A stretch of DNA of 64,000 bases from Ectorhizobium quercum (lineage in GTDB: Bacteria > Pseudomonadota > Alphaproteobacteria > Rhizobiales > Rhizobiaceae). Numbering within the stretch: position 1 is the first letter of the stretch; every line of letters starts with the position of its first letter. The DNA is taken from NCBI RefSeq assembly GCF_026552795.1, contig NZ_JANFPI010000006.1, positions 186,001 to 250,000 on the forward strand, given 5' to 3'. Both the position numbers and the translations under genes were made by a program. Of the stretch, positions 1 through 9,745 are shown one piece after another. The notes under the pieces are model-generated. The model was not told the origin of the DNA and ran no database searches. It saw only the letters and a list, made by a program, of their open reading frames with translations.

Positions 1-1520
1 CGGACGACACGCTGGCCTTCGCGCTCGTCGACGGTCTTTCCTCGTCCGAGAACTATTTCATGGAAGCCATCTACGAGGCGGCGCAGTTTCCCTGCATCGT
101 CATCGGCGGCTCATCGGGCGGCAAGCTCGATTTCCGCGAAAGCTACCTGTTCGACAACGGCCGGATTCTCGAAAACCACGCCATCCTCATTTTCGTGAAG
201 ATGCGGCCGGACATGCGTTTCGGCATTTTCAAGACCCAGAACTTCAGCGAAACCGGCAAATCGCTGGTGATCATGGAGGCCACGGCGGAAATCAGGCAAG
301 TCAGATCCGTCGTCAATGTCGACACCATCGAAATCGTTCCGGTGATCGACGCGCTCTGCCGGATGATGAACTGCCAGCCCCACGACCTCCAGAAGCGCCT
401 CGAAGGCTACACCTTCGCGCTGAAGATGAACGGCCAGCTCTTCGTCCGCTCGATCTCGGGCATCGATCCCGAAACGGGCACGGTCAACTTCTACTGCGAC
501 GTCAATCCGGGCGACGAGCTGCATCTGGTCAAGGCCACGGATTTCAACATCCAGACCCGGCGCGATCTCGAAGCCTTCCTGCGCGGCAAGCCGCAGCCGG
601 TTGGCGCCTTCCTCAGCGACTGCATCCTGCGGCGCCTGAGCAACGGACCGCAACTGCGCGAACTCGACGGGCTGTGGACCGTGCCGACAGCCGGCTTCTC
701 GACCTTCGGCGAACTGCTCGGCATCAACGTCAACCAGACGCTGACGGCGGCCGTGTTCTTCCGGGTGGAGGAAGGACAGGCCTTCCACGACCCGTTCGTC
801 GACCTGTTTCCGATCCACTATGCGCGCTTCGCAGGCTATTTCACCGAAACCCGGCTGAGCCAGCAGCAGCTCATGAACAGCATGCGCAAGAAGCTCATCG
901 GCCGGCTGACGGACTTCATCGAGCGCACCTCGAACCTCACCGCCGAACTCGACCAGATGGTCAGCCAGACCGAGGAGGTCCGGGCCGGCGTCGAAAGCGT
1001 GCGCGGCGACATGGAAGAGCGGATCAAGGCCGTCTCGACGGACGACCGGAAGGGCGTTCTCGAAACGGAGTTCCAGAACGTCGCCACCATGATGAAGCGG
1101 CTGAACGACATCGTCGGCGTGATCGACAAGATCACCATGCAGACCAATCTGCTTTCGCTCAACGCCACCATCGAAGCGGCCCGCGCCGGCGAGGCCGGAA
1201 AGGCCTTCGCCATCGTCGCCAACGAGGTGCGAAGCCTCGCCACCGACACCAAGTCGACGCTGGACAAGAGCCGGGAATCGCTGGCGAAGGTCGAGGACTC
1301 CATGAAGGTTCTCGGCCAGCACATCGCCCATTCCGAAAACAAGATCCAGAGCGCCCAGCAGGGCTACAACGCCATTTCCGACCAGCTCGGCAATCTCTTC
1401 ACGTCGTTTTCGCGCATCAACGAGGTGATGGGAGCCGTGGAGGAAATGTCACGCCAGCAAACCATGATGATGAGCCAGGTCGAGCAGGACATCACCCGGC
1501 TGAAACGCATCGAGGGATAA
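1..1520 (+). CDS. FIST-domain methyl-accepting chemotaxis protein, 5' end cut by window edge
   Basis: Reading frame is open from base 3 to the stop at 1518-1520, so the true start lies before the window; the first ATG at 60 is internal, because the 19 codons before it read as FIST-like protein. Roughly the first 270 visible residues look like FIST-N/FIST-C, a cytosolic ligand-binding sensor domain thought to bind small molecules such as amino acids. The last ~200 residues form an alpha-helical methyl-accepting signalling domain with the conserved hairpin tip ([20 protein letters not shown] near 1138-1197) that contacts CheA/CheW. No membrane segment is visible, so this is probably a soluble chemoreceptor. 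The ligand is unknown. A partial view means the N-terminus cannot be described. Confidence 0.85.
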   Translation, partial: DDTLAFALVDGLSSSENYFMEAIYEAAQFPCIVIGGSSGGKLDFRESYLFDNGRILENHAILIFVKMRPDMRFGIFKTQNFSETGKSLVIMEATAEIRQVRSVVNVDTIEIVPVIDALCRMMNCQPHDLQKRLEGYTFALKMNGQLFVRSISGIDPETGTVNFYCDVNPGDELHLVKATDFNIQTRRDLEAFLRGKPQPVGAFLSDCILRRLSNGPQLRELDGLWTVPTAGFSTFGELLGINVNQTLTAAVFFRVEEGQAFHDPFVDLFPIHYARFAGYFTETRLSQQQLMNSMRKKLIGRLTDFIERTSNLTAELDQMVSQTEEVRAGVESVRGDMEERIKAVSTDDRKGVLETEFQNVATMMKRLNDIVGVIDKITMQTNLLSLNATIEAARAGEAGKAFAIVANEVRSLATDTKSTLDKSRESLAKVEDSMKVLGQHIAHSENKIQSAQQGYNAISDQLGNLFTSFSRINEVMGAVEEMSRQQTMMMSQVEQDITRLKRIEG

Positions 1521-1573
1521 GGGCCCTCGCGGAAAGAGTCCCCCCGGACTGCCGACAAACGGCTCATCGCTCT

Positions 1574-1660
1574 CTTTCGTCATGGTCGGACCTGACCCGA
1601 CCATCCACCGCGCCGCCTGCGGCGTGGACCCTCGGCTCAAGGCCGAGAGTGACGAAGGAG
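1574..1660. repeat. Dispersed two-hairpin palindromic repeat (copy A)
   Basis: Two successive palindromes: arms atggtcgg/ccgaccat, then ctcggc/gccgag, separated by about 20 bases. It lies between the convergent ends of the chemoreceptor gene and holC. Related elements occur at 22841, 24681, 37461 and 60190. The layout resembles rhizobial RIME-type intergenic repeats; the class name is from memory. Confidence 0.7.
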
Positions 1661-1729
1661 AGGGTTGCAATACAAAGACTGACGAGCGCCTGTACCAGCC
1701 CTCTCCGGCCACCTTCAGGGCCCCGTTCC

Positions 1730-2179
1730 TCAGGCCTTCTTCACCCAGCGGCGTTCGGGCGTCTGCTGCCAGTAGGTCAGGGCGTGGCCTTCGGCCTTCA
1801 GCCGCTTCCACTCGCTGCGGGCGGCTTCCACTTCCTCGTTGTTGTAGCCGTCGAACATCAGGATCGCCCGGTCGTAGCCGTCGAGCGCCTTCGGCGTCGC
1901 GCCGTTCACGAAGAAGCGGATGTTGGCCTTGTTGATGTTGTCCGCCAGCACGGTCAGCAGCACGGGCTGGCGTTCCGGCTCCTCGCCGTCATCCGTGCCG
2001 TGCGGCAGGAAGCTGTCGTCACGATACGTCCACAGATGCACGTCGAGTTCGTCGCGGCGTTCGGGGTCGGTGAACTCCACGGCGACGCGCCAGTCGCGTT
2101 CGAGGCTTTTCTCGATCAGCGCCGGCAGGGCCTCGTCCAGCTTCGATTCCGTCAGGTGGTAGAAGAGAACCTCGGTCAC
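1730..2179 (-). CDS. holC: DNA polymerase III chi subunit
   Basis: 149 residues, close to the family size (about 150). Chi is part of the clamp-loader assembly of the replicative polymerase and links it to single-stranded DNA binding protein. The whole-length pattern is typical: N-terminal EVLFYHL, central HLWTYRDDSFLPHG, and a C-terminal WKRLKAEGHALTYWQQ segment. The start is GTG at 2179, only 7 bases after the pepA stop, so it is read as the second gene of a pepA-holC operon, an arrangement also known in enterobacteria (pepA-holC-valS). No other in-frame start gives a better length. Confidence 0.92.
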   Translation of the reverse strand: MTEVLFYHLTESKLDEALPALIEKSLERDWRVAVEFTDPERRDELDVHLWTYRDDSFLPHGTDDGEEPERQPVLLTVLADNINKANIRFFVNGATPKALDGYDRAILMFDGYNNEEVEAARSEWKRLKAEGHALTYWQQTPERRWVKKA

Positions 2180-2186
2180 GCTATGC

Positions 2187-3707
2187 TCATGCCTCGTGAT
2201 GGGCGCGGACGAACTCGTCGAGCAGGCGGACGCCGAACCCGGAGGCCCAGCCCTGGCTGATGTCGGTCTTGAGCGAATCCATCGCCGTCATGGCGATGTC
2301 GAGATGCGCCCAGGGCGTATCCCCGACGAAGCGCCGCAGGAACTGCGCGGCGGTGATAGAGCCGGCATGGCGGCCGCCGCTGTTCTTCATGTCGGCGAAC
2401 CGGCTGTCGATGATGCGGTCGTATTCCGGACCCATCGGCAGGCGCCACAGCTTTTCGCCGGTGGCAAGGCCGGCCGCCGTCAGTTCACCGGACAGGGCGT
2501 CGTCGTTGGAGAACAGGCCCGCGTGATGCCTGCCGAGCGCCACGCCGATGGCGCCCGTCAGCGTCGCGAGGTCGACCATCAGCTTCGGCGCGAAGCGGTC
2601 CTTCGCGTACCAGAGGATATCGCACAGCACGAGCCGGCCTTCCGCATCGGTGTTGACGATCTCGATGGTCTGGCCGGAAAGCGAGGTGACGATGTCGCCC
2701 GGGCGCTGGGCATTGCCGTCGGGCATGTTCTCGACAAGGCCGATCACACCGACGGCATTCACCTTCGCTTGCCGCGCGGCGAGAACGTGCAGGAGGCCGA
2801 CGACGGCAGCGGCCCCGCCCATGTCGCCCTTCATGTCCTCCATGTTGAGGCCCGGCTTCAGCGAAATGCCGCCGGTGTCGAAAACGACGCCCTTGCCGAT
2901 GAAGGCAAGCGGCTGCGAATCCTTCTGCCCGCCGTTCCAGCGGATGACGGCGACGCGGGCCGGGCGCGCCGACCCCTGCGCGACGCCGAGCAGTGCCCGC
3001 ATGCCGATCTCGCCGAGTTCCTTTTCGGTGAGGATCTCGACCTCGGCGCCGAGCGCCTCGAGCGCTTTGGCCTTTTCCGCAAATTCGACGGGACCGAGCA
3101 CGTTCGGCGGCAGGTTGACGAGATCGCGGGCCAGAACCACGCCGCCCGCAATCGCCTGCCGTTCGGCAAAGGCGGCCTTCGCGGCTTCGGCGGCGGCGGT
3201 GACGATCGTCACGCGCACGCTGTCCGCTTCCTTGTCCTCCGCCGCCTCGTCGCGGGCCGCACTCTTCACGCTCTTGCCCGCCTTGGTCTTGAAGCTGTCG
3301 AACCTGTAGGCGCGCAGCAGCATGCCCAGCGCGAAGTCGGCAGCGGCATCGCCCCCCGTCTCGACGCCCGGCGCATCGAGGAAAACGGTCACGGCGGTTG
3401 CGCCCTTGACGGCGGCGACCGCAGCACCCCCGGCATTGAGGAAGGTTTCCGGCCCGATTCCGGCGACCGGCCCGAGACCGACCACGACGAGCCTGTCGGC
3501 GGCGGAGCCCTTCGGCGCGAGGATATCCAGCGTGGCGCTCGCCTTCGCCTTGAAGGAGGCCACGGACGCGGCCCGGGCGACCACGCCGTCCGGATCGGCG
3601 GCATCCGCGCCGGCGGGCAGGCCATCGCCCGCCGCCTTCAACAGAACGGCGGCACCGCCGGAAATGTCCGCCGAGGGGACGAATGAAATATCGAAAATCA
3701 GGGACAT
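2187..3707 (-). CDS. pepA: Leucyl aminopeptidase (M17 family)
   Basis: 506 residues, as expected for cytosol aminopeptidase PepA (about 500). It removes N-terminal amino acids from peptides in the cytoplasm using two metal ions; some PepA proteins also bind DNA. The signature [12 protein letters not shown] is at about residue 350, and the metal-binding stretch [16 protein letters not shown] precedes it. The ATG at 3707 was chosen because it gives the normal N-terminus and is preceded by GGAGTAA; a longer open frame reaches 3890 but its extra residues are unlike the family. It is transcribed divergently from lptF and followed at once by holC. The 265-base gap before lptF shows no further gene. 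Confidence 0.95.
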   Translation of the reverse strand: MSLIFDISFVPSADISGGAAVLLKAAGDGLPAGADAADPDGVVARAASVASFKAKASATLDILAPKGSAADRLVVVGLGPVAGIGPETFLNAGGAAVAAVKGATAVTVFLDAPGVETGGDAAADFALGMLLRAYRFDSFKTKAGKSVKSAARDEAAEDKEADSVRVTIVTAAAEAAKAAFAERQAIAGGVVLARDLVNLPPNVLGPVEFAEKAKALEALGAEVEILTEKELGEIGMRALLGVAQGSARPARVAVIRWNGGQKDSQPLAFIGKGVVFDTGGISLKPGLNMEDMKGDMGGAAAVVGLLHVLAARQAKVNAVGVIGLVENMPDGNAQRPGDIVTSLSGQTIEIVNTDAEGRLVLCDILWYAKDRFAPKLMVDLATLTGAIGVALGRHHAGLFSNDDALSGELTAAGLATGEKLWRLPMGPEYDRIIDSRFADMKNSGGRHAGSITAAQFLRRFVGDTPWAHLDIAMTAMDSLKTDISQGWASGFGVRLLDEFVRAHHEA

Positions 3708-3972
3708 GGTTACTCCAGATCGGAAAAGCCGGAAACGTCCGGCGTGGGAGGACGGGCCGTTCCGCCGCCCGCATCTTTCCTTCTTGTCGGCCCTTCCCCG
3801 CCATTTTTCAAGGCCACAGAGGCGCCTGCACGAAAGCGTCATCGGAAAAATGCGCAGGCCCGGGACGGCGAAAAATGAAGCCGGACACATTTTTTAACAT
3901 AGGCGGAGTCGCCAATCGCGCTCGAACCGCTTAGATAGTCACGAATTTTACGGAACGTTCACCAGGTACCTG

Positions 3973-5148
3973 ATGAAGCTCATCGAAACCTATATCCTCA
4001 AAAGGATCACCCAGATGACGCTGGCAGCGCTGCTGCCGGTGCTGGCGATTCTCTGGACGATCCAGGTTCTGGGCCGCATCAACCTCGTGACCGATTCCGG
4101 CCAGTCGATCGGCTCCTTCATGACGCTGGCGACGCTCATCCTGCCGACGATCATCCCGATCGTGCTGCCGTTCGCCGCCGTCATCGGCATCGCCCAGACG
4201 CTGACGACGATGAACAACGATTCGGAACTGGCCGTCATCGACGCCGCGGCGGCGCCGCGCAGCACGCTCCTGAAGCCGGTGCTGGTCTTCGTCGCGCTGC
4301 TCAGCCTGTTCTCGTTCTCGGTGTCGAACTTCGTGGAGCCGCAGGCGCGCGCCTCGGCCCGGCAGATGATCGCCGCCGCCTATGCCGATCTTCTCTCCTC
4401 GATGATCGAGGAAAAGAACTTCCGCTCCATCCAGGACGGCCTCTACGTGCAGATTTCCGAGCGTCATTCCGGCAAGGTGCTACGCGGGATCTTCATCGTC
4501 GACCAGCGCGACCCCAATTTCGACCTCGTCTATTACGCCCGCGAAGGCGCGATCGACGCCAACGGCACGTCGCTGACGATGCAGGACGGCGAGGTTCACC
4601 GCAAAACGCCCGACGGCAAGATCTCCATCATCCGCTTCGATTCCTACGGCTTCGACCTGTCCGACATGACGCGGTCGGAGGGGCCCCAGGTCAAGGCGCC
4701 GGGCCAGCAGACCCTGTCGTTCCTTCTGTCTCCCGATCCCGACGACAAGGGCTATGCCGCCAATCCGGGCGCCTATCGGGCCGAGTTGCACTCGCGCCTG
4801 ACGGACTGGCTGTTTCCCTTCGTCTACGGGCTGATCGCCTTCGCCATCGCCGGCGACGCGCGCTCGCACCGCGAGGCGCGGCTGCACCCGCTCATCTCCT
4901 CGCTCATCGCGGCTTTCTTCCTGCGCTGGCTGTCCTTCTCGGCCTCGAATGCGGCGGAAACGCAGCCGCTGTTCATTCCCGCCGTCTATGCCGTGCCGCT
5001 TCTGAGCGGGCTTGCGGCGGCCATCGTCATCGCCAGCGGCAGAAAGCCGCGCCTGCCGGCCTTCCTGCGCAACCGCCTTCCGGCGCTCTGGCAGGCCGTT
5101 CAGGCGCGCCTGCCCTTCCGCCGCGATCCGAATGGAGGCGCGGCGTGA
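3973..5148 (+). CDS. lptF: LPS export ABC transporter permease LptF
   Basis: 391 residues, YjgP/YjgQ family. LptF and LptG form the inner-membrane channel that, driven by LptB, extracts lipopolysaccharide and passes it via LptC/LptA to LptD. Visible layout: about three N-terminal membrane helices (residues 10-120), a periplasmic beta-jellyroll domain (about 130-260), then three C-terminal helices. Start ATG 3973 is preceded by AGGT at a suitable distance. It overlaps lptG by four bases (GTGA), so the two are translationally coupled, and it heads the lptF-lptG-lptD-surA-pdxA-rsmA cluster. Confidence 0.95.
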   Translation: MKLIETYILKRITQMTLAALLPVLAILWTIQVLGRINLVTDSGQSIGSFMTLATLILPTIIPIVLPFAAVIGIAQTLTTMNNDSELAVIDAAAAPRSTLLKPVLVFVALLSLFSFSVSNFVEPQARASARQMIAAAYADLLSSMIEEKNFRSIQDGLYVQISERHSGKVLRGIFIVDQRDPNFDLVYYAREGAIDANGTSLTMQDGEVHRKTPDGKISIIRFDSYGFDLSDMTRSEGPQVKAPGQQTLSFLLSPDPDDKGYAANPGAYRAELHSRLTDWLFPFVYGLIAFAIAGDARSHREARLHPLISSLIAAFFLRWLSFSASNAAETQPLFIPAVYAVPLLSGLAAAIVIASGRKPRLPAFLRNRLPALWQAVQARLPFRRDPNGGAA

Positions 5149-6227
5149 TCTTCTCGATTCTCGGACGCTATTTCTTCCGCCGCTATGCCATGACCACCAT
5201 GTGGTTCCTTCTCGGCGTCAGCGGCATCATCTTTCTTGCCGACTTCAGCGAGACGGCCCGCCGCTTCTCCGACCTGGAAGGTTATACGGCGGTCGGCGCG
5301 ATGGTGTTGACGCTGCTGCGCCTGCCGCAGATCCTGATCCAGACCATCCCCTTCATCGTTCTGTTCGTCGGCATGACGGTACTGATCGCCCTCAACCGGC
5401 GGTACGAACTGGTCGTCACCCGGGCGGCGGGCATCTCCGTCTGGCAATTCATGGCGCCGTTCGCGACCGGCGCGTTCCTGGTCGGGCTGATGACGGTCCT
5501 CGTGCTCAATCCCCTGTCCTCGTGGGGACAGCATCAGTCGCTGACGCTGGAGAACGGCTGGCGCAAGACCGATTCGAGCCGCGCGGCCTTCCTGCCGTGG
5601 ATCCACCAGATGACCAGCGACAGCGACGTCATCATCGGTGCCAAGACGGCCCTCGAAGAGGGAACGATGCTGATCGACGTCGCGCTTTTCCATTTCTCCC
5701 CGTCGGGAAGCATCATTCTGAGACAGGATGCCGCCTCGGCAAAGTTGGAAAATGGTTACTGGCTGCTTAACGACGTCAACGAAACGAGCCCGGGCGAGAT
5801 CCCGCGCCATCTCGACGAGGTCAGGCTGCCAACGAATCTGAAGCCGGAATACATACAGGAGCGGCTGACGCAGCCGGAAAGCGTTGCTTTTTATGAGATT
5901 TCGAGAAAAATCGAAATCGCCCGAAGCTACGGCATCCCCACGCGCGCGCTGGAGACCCAGTTCCACTCCTTGTTGTCCCTTCCTTTCCTTCTGGTTGCCA
6001 TGACGATGATCGCGGCAACAGTATCCTTGAAATTCAGTCGGATGAACCAATCCCGCTCCGTGATTCTGGGTGGAATCCTGTCCGGCTTCGTGCTTTATGT
6101 CGTGACGGTGCTTGTCAAAGCATTCGGGAGCAGCGGTGTCGTACCCCCGGTTGTCGCGGTCTGGATTCCCGTCATCGTGGCGATGGCCCTCGGCGCGACG
6201 ATTCTGCTTCATCAGGAGGACGGCTAG
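5145..6227 (+). CDS. lptG: LPS export ABC transporter permease LptG
   Basis: 360 residues, partner of LptF in the LptB2FG extractor. Same family layout: N-terminal helices up to about residue 125, a periplasmic jellyroll domain, and C-terminal helices from about 255 on. The start is GTG at 5145 overlapping the lptF stop in GTGA, and its TAG stop shares its last base with the GTG start of lptD. LptF-LptG order with lptD directly behind is common in alphaproteobacteria. Confidence 0.95.
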   Translation: MIFSILGRYFFRRYAMTTMWFLLGVSGIIFLADFSETARRFSDLEGYTAVGAMVLTLLRLPQILIQTIPFIVLFVGMTVLIALNRRYELVVTRAAGISVWQFMAPFATGAFLVGLMTVLVLNPLSSWGQHQSLTLENGWRKTDSSRAAFLPWIHQMTSDSDVIIGAKTALEEGTMLIDVALFHFSPSGSIILRQDAASAKLENGYWLLNDVNETSPGEIPRHLDEVRLPTNLKPEYIQERLTQPESVAFYEISRKIEIARSYGIPTRALETQFHSLLSLPFLLVAMTMIAATVSLKFSRMNQSRSVILGGILSGFVLYVVTVLVKAFGSSGVVPPVVAVWIPVIVAMALGATILLHQEDG

Positions 6228-8536
6228 TGGCGGTCAGTAACCGCGAGAGTATCAGAACGCGTATGGCGCGCCTCATGACGGGAGTTGCCCTGTGTGCCTG
6301 CTTTCTGACGGCAGGCGCAGCGCTCGCCCAGGATGCGTCGTCCGACGAGAAGCTCCAGCTTTCATCCGACGAACTCGTCTATAACCGCGATTCGGAGGTC
6401 GTGACCGCGACCGGCGCGGTCCAGATTCACTACAACGGCTACAGCATGGTGGCCCAGCGCGTCGATTACGACCAGCGCACCGGCCGCATGTCGGCCAGGG
6501 GCCATATCGAACTGATCGAGCCGGACGGCAACCGCATCTATGCCGACAACCTCGACATCACCGACAATTTCGCCAGCGGCTTCCTCAACGGCCTGCGCGT
6601 GGAAACCATCGACAATACCCGTCTGGCCGCCGAAAGCGGCGAGCGCATCGACGAAGACACGATGGTGCTGAACAACGGCGTCTACACCGCCTGTCTGCCC
6701 TGCGCCTCCGATCCGCAACGCGCGCCGCTGTGGCAGGTGAAGGCCGAGCGCGTGGTCCAGAACGGCAAGACCCGGACGATCCGTCTCGAAAAGGCGCGCG
6801 TGGAAGCCTTCGGCGTTCCGATCGCCTTCGTGCCGGCGATGGAAGTGCCCGACCATACCGTGAAGCGGAAGTCCGGCTTCCTCTTCCCGCGCATGAGCCT
6901 GACCGAAAACCTCGGCTTCGGCGCCTCCGTCCCCTATTACTGGGCGTTTTCGAACCACGCCGACGCGACGTTCACGGCGACCGGCTACACCTCGCAGGGC
7001 GTGCTGCTGGAAGGCGAGTTCCGCCAGCGTTTCGAAAACGGCGAACACACGTTGCGCGTGGCGGGCATCAACCAGATGCGCAGCGAGATGTTCACCAGCA
7101 ACACCAGCGACGCCGAGAAGGATCTGCGCGGCCTCGTCGCCAGCAAGGGCGAGTTCCACTTCAACCCGCGCTGGGCGTTCGGCTGGAACGCCATGCTGCA
7201 AAGCGACAACAATTTCGCGCGCACCTATGACATCGAAGGCCTGAACGACACCTTTCACACCAATCAGGCCTATCTGACCGGCAAGGGCGACCGCAACTAC
7301 TTCGACGCCCGCGCCTATTACTTCGACGTTCAGGACGCCGACACGAACAACGATGCGGAAAAGCGCCAGGCGATCGTCTCCCCGGTCATCGACTATCGCT
7401 ATATCGCGCCGGAGGCCGTCGCAGGCGGCGAGCTTTCCGCGAACTTCAACTTCACCAACATCTCGCGCACCAATGCCGACATCAACGCCGCCCTGAGCAA
7501 GAACGGCTATCGCGGGCTGTCCGGCGTCAACACCCGCATGACCGGCGAGATCGAGTGGCAGCGCACCTACACCACGCCGCAGGGACTGTTGCTGACGCCG
7601 ATCCTGGCGGCCCGCGGCGACCTGCACGGCCTCGACGTCAACACGCCCACCGGCTACACGGGCAATTTCGAGGGTGACGGCTTTACGGCGCGCACCATGC
7701 TGACGGCGGGGCTCGAGGCGCGCTATCCGCTTCTCGTGTCCAGCAGCTACGGCAGCCACATCTTCGAGCCGATCGCGCAGGTCTTCGTGCGCCCGAACGA
7801 AAGCCATGCCGGCGGGCTTCCCAACGAGGACGCGCAGAGCTTCGTCTTCGACGCGACCAACCTGTTCGAACGCGACAAGTTCTCCGGCTACGACCGCATC
7901 GAGGGCGGAACGCGCGCCAATATCGGCTTCCGCTACACCGGCTCCCTGGACAACGGCTTCACGCTGAAGGCCATCGCCGGGCAGTCCTACCAGCTTGCCG
8001 GCCAGAACTCGTTCGCGACCGACGACCTCGTGAACGCCGGCGCCAATTCCGGCCTGGAAAACAGCGTTTCGGATTATGTCGCGATGGCAGGCGTCGACAT
8101 GCCGAACGGGATATCGCTCAGCAGCAGCGTGCGTCTCGACAAGGACGATCTCGACCTGAACCGCACCGATACGTCCATCGCCTATACGTCGCGCGCGGTG
8201 CAGGCCAGCCTGACCTATACGCGGATCAACTCGCAGCCCGAATATGGCGACAAGAAAGACAACGACGTCATCCAGAACACCACGTCGCTGCGGCTGAACG
8301 ACAACTGGTCTCTGTTCGGGGCGGTGACGTGGGACATCAATTCCGACGTGCTGACCCGCCGCGGTCTCGGTTTCAGCTACACCGACGAGTGCATGATCTT
8401 CTCGATGGCGTTTTCCGAGACGCGCGATGCCAGCAACGAGAAGGCGAACGACTGGACCGTTGGCGCCCGCCTGAGCTTCCGCACGCTGGGCGATGTCGAT
8501 CTGGGCGCGGACACGTTCGATACGTTCATTGAATAA
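6227..8536 (+). CDS. lptD: LPS assembly outer-membrane protein LptD
   Basis: 769 residues. LptD is the outer-membrane beta-barrel that, plugged by LptE, inserts lipopolysaccharide into the outer leaflet. Signal peptide ends near AALAQ (residues 31-35). An OstA/LptA-like jellyroll follows (about 45-150), then a long barrel domain to the C-terminus. Cysteines at 156 and 159 (CLPC) and one near the end (722, in TDECMIF) may form the inter-domain disulfide seen in E. coli LptD, although the number and spacing differ. Start GTG 6227 touches the lptG stop; an ATG at 6263 would still leave the signal peptide intact and cannot be excluded. Confidence 0.95.
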   Translation: MAVSNRESIRTRMARLMTGVALCACFLTAGAALAQDASSDEKLQLSSDELVYNRDSEVVTATGAVQIHYNGYSMVAQRVDYDQRTGRMSARGHIELIEPDGNRIYADNLDITDNFASGFLNGLRVETIDNTRLAAESGERIDEDTMVLNNGVYTACLPCASDPQRAPLWQVKAERVVQNGKTRTIRLEKARVEAFGVPIAFVPAMEVPDHTVKRKSGFLFPRMSLTENLGFGASVPYYWAFSNHADATFTATGYTSQGVLLEGEFRQRFENGEHTLRVAGINQMRSEMFTSNTSDAEKDLRGLVASKGEFHFNPRWAFGWNAMLQSDNNFARTYDIEGLNDTFHTNQAYLTGKGDRNYFDARAYYFDVQDADTNNDAEKRQAIVSPVIDYRYIAPEAVAGGELSANFNFTNISRTNADINAALSKNGYRGLSGVNTRMTGEIEWQRTYTTPQGLLLTPILAARGDLHGLDVNTPTGYTGNFEGDGFTARTMLTAGLEARYPLLVSSSYGSHIFEPIAQVFVRPNESHAGGLPNEDAQSFVFDATNLFERDKFSGYDRIEGGTRANIGFRYTGSLDNGFTLKAIAGQSYQLAGQNSFATDDLVNAGANSGLENSVSDYVAMAGVDMPNGISLSSSVRLDKDDLDLNRTDTSIAYTSRAVQASLTYTRINSQPEYGDKKDNDVIQNTTSLRLNDNWSLFGAVTWDINSDVLTRRGLGFSYTDECMIFSMAFSETRDASNEKANDWTVGARLSFRTLGDVDLGADTFDTFIE

Positions 8537-8635
8537 TAATGGCACCGAACAACGGGCATCGAACGCAATCCCGGCGGCGGGCCATTGTTTCGCCGCAAGG
8601 ATTGTGAAACTGATCCGGCGTATTTATACAGAAAA

Positions 8636-8657
8636 GGCCTTCGCAATACCGAAGGCC
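8636..8657. repeat. Hairpin in the lptD-surA gap
   Basis: Perfect 8-base arms (ggccttcg / cgaaggcc) around a 6-base loop. The run AAAA just before it would be a T-run only when read on the minus strand, where no gene needs a terminator. On the plus strand it may be an mRNA stability or processing hairpin inside the lptD-surA transcript. Confidence 0.5.
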
Positions 8658-8767
8658 GGAACGGTATGAACGGATCGGGCGGGCGAACCTGCCGGTCCAC
8701 GACTGTTTTATCGACACTCTGAAGACGAACGAAGGGTTCGGGGCATGAGCCCCGCGAGGGAAAGGAA

Positions 8768-9724
8768 ATGCCGATGGCTGTTGGGAAAAAGGCTTTGCGC
8801 GCCCTGATGGCGGGTGCTGTCGCATCTTCGCTCTGCGCTGCGGCTCTCGCCGCCGCACCGGCCCGTGCGCAAACCAGTTCTGCCGTCGAGATCGTCGTCG
8901 GCCGCACCGCGATCACCAACAACGACATTTCCCGCCGCGCCGCGTTTCTGCGGTTGCAGAACCAGCGTGGCGACCTGCGCAAGATAGCTCGCGAGCAGAT
9001 GGTCGAGGAAACGCTGAAACGGCAGGAAATCGCCCGGGTCGGCGCCTCCGTCAGCACCGCCGACGTCGATGCCTCCTTCGCCCGCTTTGCCGCGGGCAAC
9101 AAGCTGACGCCGCAGCAACTGACGCAGATTCTCAATCAGGCCGGCGTCGGCACCGAGCATTTCAAGGCATTCATCGCCGTGCAGATGAGTTGGCCGCGCC
9201 TCGTGAACGCCAAATACGGCAATTCCGGCAGGCTCTCGAACCAGGAAATCGTCAAGCGCATGGCGGAATCCAAGGAAAAGCCGGTCACGACGGAATACAT
9301 CCTCCAGCAGATCATCTTCGTGGTGCCGGAATCCAAGCGCAATGCGATCACCGCCAAGCGTAAGGCCGAGGCAGAGGCCGCGCGTTCCAAATTCCCGACC
9401 TGCGAGCAGGCCAAGCAGTTCGCCAAGGGCTATCACGACGTGGCCGTGCGCGAACTCGGCCGCATGATGCTCCAGCAGATTCCTGAGGAGTGGAAGCCGC
9501 TGGTGGAAAACGCCAAGGGGCAGACGACCGGTGTTCGCGTGACGGAACGGGGCGCCGAATTCCTCGCGATCTGTAGCCAGCGTCAGGTCAACGACGACCT
9601 TGCGGCGGAAATCGTGTTCCGCGCCGAGGATCTGGCCAATGCCGGCAATTCGTCCGACGCCAGCCCGAACGAGAAGAAATTCCTCGATGAACTGCGCTCC
9701 AAGGCGCACATTGTCTATCGCTGA
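8768..9724 (+). CDS. surA: SurA-like periplasmic chaperone with degenerate parvulin domain
   Basis: 318 residues. Signal peptide ends near PARAQ (about residue 35). Residues 40-150 fit the SurA N-terminal chaperone domain that guides outer-membrane proteins such as LptD to the BAM machinery. Residues 155-270 occupy the place of a peptidyl-prolyl isomerase (parvulin) domain, but the usual GGDLG-type core and its catalytic residues are not recognisable, so isomerase activity is doubtful. There are close alternative starts at 8768 and 8774; the second has AAGGA at better spacing. The position between lptD and pdxA matches the classical lptD-surA-pdxA-rsmA order. Confidence 0.85.
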   Translation: MPMAVGKKALRALMAGAVASSLCAAALAAAPARAQTSSAVEIVVGRTAITNNDISRRAAFLRLQNQRGDLRKIAREQMVEETLKRQEIARVGASVSTADVDASFARFAAGNKLTPQQLTQILNQAGVGTEHFKAFIAVQMSWPRLVNAKYGNSGRLSNQEIVKRMAESKEKPVTTEYILQQIIFVVPESKRNAITAKRKAEAEAARSKFPTCEQAKQFAKGYHDVAVRELGRMMLQQIPEEWKPLVENAKGQTTGVRVTERGAEFLAICSQRQVNDDLAAEIVFRAEDLANAGNSSDASPNEKKFLDELRSKAHIVYR

Positions 9725-9745
9725 GAACGCCCCAAGGACACCTTC

